Source: Actinomycetes bacterium (GTDB taxonomy: Bacteria; Actinomycetota; Actinomycetes; Propionibacteriales; Propionibacteriaceae). From it: a DNA stretch of 58,405 nt. Shown one piece after another: positions 56,798-58,405 of the stretch (positions are counted from its first letter, which is position 1; every line of letters starts with the position of its first letter). Position numbers and translations under genes: made by a program. A model generated the notes under the pieces. That model was not told where the DNA came from. It worked only from the letters and a program-made list of their open reading frames with translations, and made no database searches. The DNA lies in NCBI GenBank assembly GCA_023460935.1, contig JAEWOI010000010.1:1-58405 (forward strand), given 5' to 3'.

Positions 56798-58337
56798 TTC
56801 TCAGTCGGCACCGGAGTATCCCGACAAGATCGACGCCGCCGTCCTGAAGGTGGCCGGCGTCGTGGTGCTCGGTGCCATCATGTCCATCCTCGACATCACC
56901 GTCGTCAACGTCGCCCTGCCGACCTTCCAGACCGACTTCGGCACCGTCGACCATCCGCTGGCCTACTCCACCGTCGCGTGGACGGTCACGGCATACACGC
57001 TCGCCCTCGCGACCGTCATCCCGCTGACCGGGTGGGCGGCGGACCGGTTCGGCACCAAGCGGCTCTACATGACCGCCATCGCGCTCTTCACGATCGGATC
57101 GGTGCTCTGCGCGATGGCGTGGAGCATCGAGGCGCTCATCGCCTTCCGCGTCGTCCAGGGCCTCGGCGGCGGCATGCTCATGCCCCTCGGCATGACGATC
57201 ATGACTCGCGCCGCCGGTCCGCAGCGTATGGGCCGCCTGATGGCCATCCTCGGTGTGCCGATGCTCCTCGGCCCGATCCTCGGCCCCATCCTCGGCGGCT
57301 GGCTGATCGATGCCGCCAGCTGGCACTGGGTCTTCCTCATCAACCTGCCCATCGGCCTGATCGCCATGGTCTACGCCTGGCGCGTGCTCGACGCCGACCG
57401 CCCCGAGCCGAGCGAGTCCTTCGATGTCGTCGGCATGCTGATGATGAGCCCGGGCCTCGCGTTGTTCCTGTTCGGGATCTCCTCGATCCCCGAGGAGGGC
57501 ACGATCGCGGCCCCGCGGGTGTGGATCACCATGCTGGTCGGTGCGGCTCTGGTGATCGGATTCGTGTTCTACTCCTTCAAGCCCCAGCACCCGCTGCTGG
57601 ACCTGAGGCTGTTCCGCAATCGCAATCTCACCGTCAGCATCATCACGATGTTCCTCTTCGGTGCCGCGTTCTTCGGCGGCCTGCTGCTCGTGCCCACGTA
57701 TTTCCAGCAGGTGCGGGGCGAGAGTGTGCTGATGGCCGGTCTGCTGGTGGCACCGCAGGGCATCGGCGCGATGCTGACGATGCCCATCGCCGGCGCGCTC
57801 GCCGACCGCTTCCCGGTCGGCCGCATCGTGCCGGTCGGCCTGCTGCTCATCCTGATCGGCATGTTCGGGCTGACGCAGATCGAGGCGGACACCTCGTACG
57901 CCTTCCTCATCGGGACGCTGTTCGTCATGGGCCTGGGTATGGGCGCCACGATGATGCCGATCATGACCAGCGCGCTGCGGACGCTCACGCACCACGAGGT
58001 GGCCCGCGGTTCGACGCTGCTCAACATCACCCAGCAGATCGCGAGTTCGGTCGGCGTGGCGGTCATGTCGGTGCTGCTGACCAATGGTCTCAAGAGCAGC
58101 GATCTGGCCGGCCCGGCGATCGCCTCGCAGGCCGATCCCTCGCTCGTCGACCGCATCGGTGGACCCGCGGCGGTCGCCAAGGGCCTGTCCGATGCCGCCG
58201 AGGCCTTCGCCCACACCTACTGGGTGGCCCTCGCCATGGTGGCCGTGACGGTCGTCTCGGCGCTCTTCCTGCCCAGGAAGCGGGAAGCCAGCCGACTGCT
58301 CGATGACGAAGGGCAGCCGCCGGTCGTGATCCACTGA
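56790..58337 (+). CDS. DHA2-family MFS multidrug transporter (EmrB/QacA type)
   Basis: 515 residues with 14 predicted membrane helices. Motif LDITVVNVALPTFQ in TM1, GWAADRFGTKRLYMTAI (motif A) near 85, FRVVQGLGGGMLMPLG near 118 and GPILGPILGGWLID (motif C) near 160 fit DHA2 proton-drug antiporters. It is in one operon with marR, so it is likely induced by its substrate. Codon use is somewhat less GC-biased than in the backbone genes. A hairpin follows the stop. Confidence 0.92.
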   Translation: MTNSQSAPEYPDKIDAAVLKVAGVVVLGAIMSILDITVVNVALPTFQTDFGTVDHPLAYSTVAWTVTAYTLALATVIPLTGWAADRFGTKRLYMTAIALFTIGSVLCAMAWSIEALIAFRVVQGLGGGMLMPLGMTIMTRAAGPQRMGRLMAILGVPMLLGPILGPILGGWLIDAASWHWVFLINLPIGLIAMVYAWRVLDADRPEPSESFDVVGMLMMSPGLALFLFGISSIPEEGTIAAPRVWITMLVGAALVIGFVFYSFKPQHPLLDLRLFRNRNLTVSIITMFLFGAAFFGGLLLVPTYFQQVRGESVLMAGLLVAPQGIGAMLTMPIAGALADRFPVGRIVPVGLLLILIGMFGLTQIEADTSYAFLIGTLFVMGLGMGATMMPIMTSALRTLTHHEVARGSTLLNITQQIASSVGVAVMSVLLTNGLKSSDLAGPAIASQADPSLVDRIGGPAAVAKGLSDAAEAFAHTYWVALAMVAVTVVSALFLPRKREASRLLDDEGQPPVVIH

Positions 58338-58342
58338 CCGAT

Positions 58343-58395
58343 GTCGACAGAACGCCCCGGGGAGCACCAGCTCTCCCGGGCGTTCTGCTGTCGAC
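58343..58395 (+). terminator. Terminator of the marR-MFS operon
   Basis: Long near-perfect stem: GTCGACAG...AACGCCC...GGGGAGC pairs with GCTCTCCCGGGCGTT...CTGTCGAC around loop ACCA, with a 3-nt bulge. It begins 6 nt after the MFS stop. Confidence 0.7.
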
Positions 58396-58405
58396 GGCGT
58401 CAGCA

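Noticed and set aside
1..58405. CRISPR array, rRNA or tRNA genes
   Set aside because: No regularly spaced repeat array and no recognisable rRNA or tRNA sequence was seen by eye; tRNAscan-SE and a CRISPR finder would be decisive.

Overview
The window is chromosomal backbone of a high-GC actinomycete. Lsr2, ClpC, mycothiol genes (mshD, mycothione reductase), a 33-residue bS22 ribosomal protein, GlnR, DUF3180, a DUF2342 zinc peptidase and system II cytochrome c maturation together point to Actinomycetota. The gene orders ppa-dacB-DUF2342-tilS-hpt-ftsH-fol-DUF3180-lsr2-clpC-radA, proC-HTH-bS22 and HP-TlpA-CcdA-ResB-CcsB match blocks I know from mycobacteria and propionibacteria. A propionibacterium-like organism is my guess; the genus cannot be read from this. 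No rRNA, tRNA, CRISPR array or canonical IS was seen, and no gene-free stretch exceeds 300 bases.

Layout. 1-5.2 kb: a palindrome-flanked AbiEi/DUF559-type gene, a metallophosphoesterase, a copper chaperone plus DyP peroxidase pair, SixA and pyrophosphatase. 5.2-19.4 kb: dacB, DUF2342 peptidase, tilS, hpt, ftsH, folE, a second palindrome-flanked DUF559-type gene, folP-folB-folK-DUF3180, lsr2 and clpC. 19.4-31 kb: a repeat cluster, small membrane proteins, radA, metabolic enzymes, a coupled asd-proC-VOC-PfkB operon and the 5-oxoprolinase operon pxpABC. 31-40 kb: HTH protein, bS22, glutaredoxin-like protein, MerR regulator, cytochrome c maturation operon, mycothione reductase and a GH3 lipoprotein. 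40.8-45 kb: pstSCAB behind a PHO-box-like site. 45-54 kb: LacI regulator, the mshD-ppk-mutT1 operon, GlnR, dtd, a nitrobindin-like protein, YgfZ and a DUF480-methyltransferase fusion. 54-58.4 kb: typA, then a MarR-MFS efflux pair.

The most unusual signal is the pair of palindrome-bracketed genes. Two paralogous genes encode an AbiEi-like N-terminal region joined to a PD-(D/E)XK-like DUF559 domain. Each is bracketed by two copies of a long quasi-palindrome of about 66-70 nt, and each pair belongs to a different sequence family. The families differ in sequence but share outer ends (GAACGCC/GGCGTTC) and an internal design: each arm carries a direct repeat of 8-9 nt at a 19-nt period. One unit splits folE from folP. 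A solo copy of family 1 sits near 4.0 kb. This looks like a mobile or formerly mobile palindrome-nuclease unit, analogous to REP/RAYT. That is inference.

A second pattern is a TANNNT-like -10 hexamer exactly 6 or 7 nt before the start codon of at least 18 genes, which implies widespread leaderless transcription.
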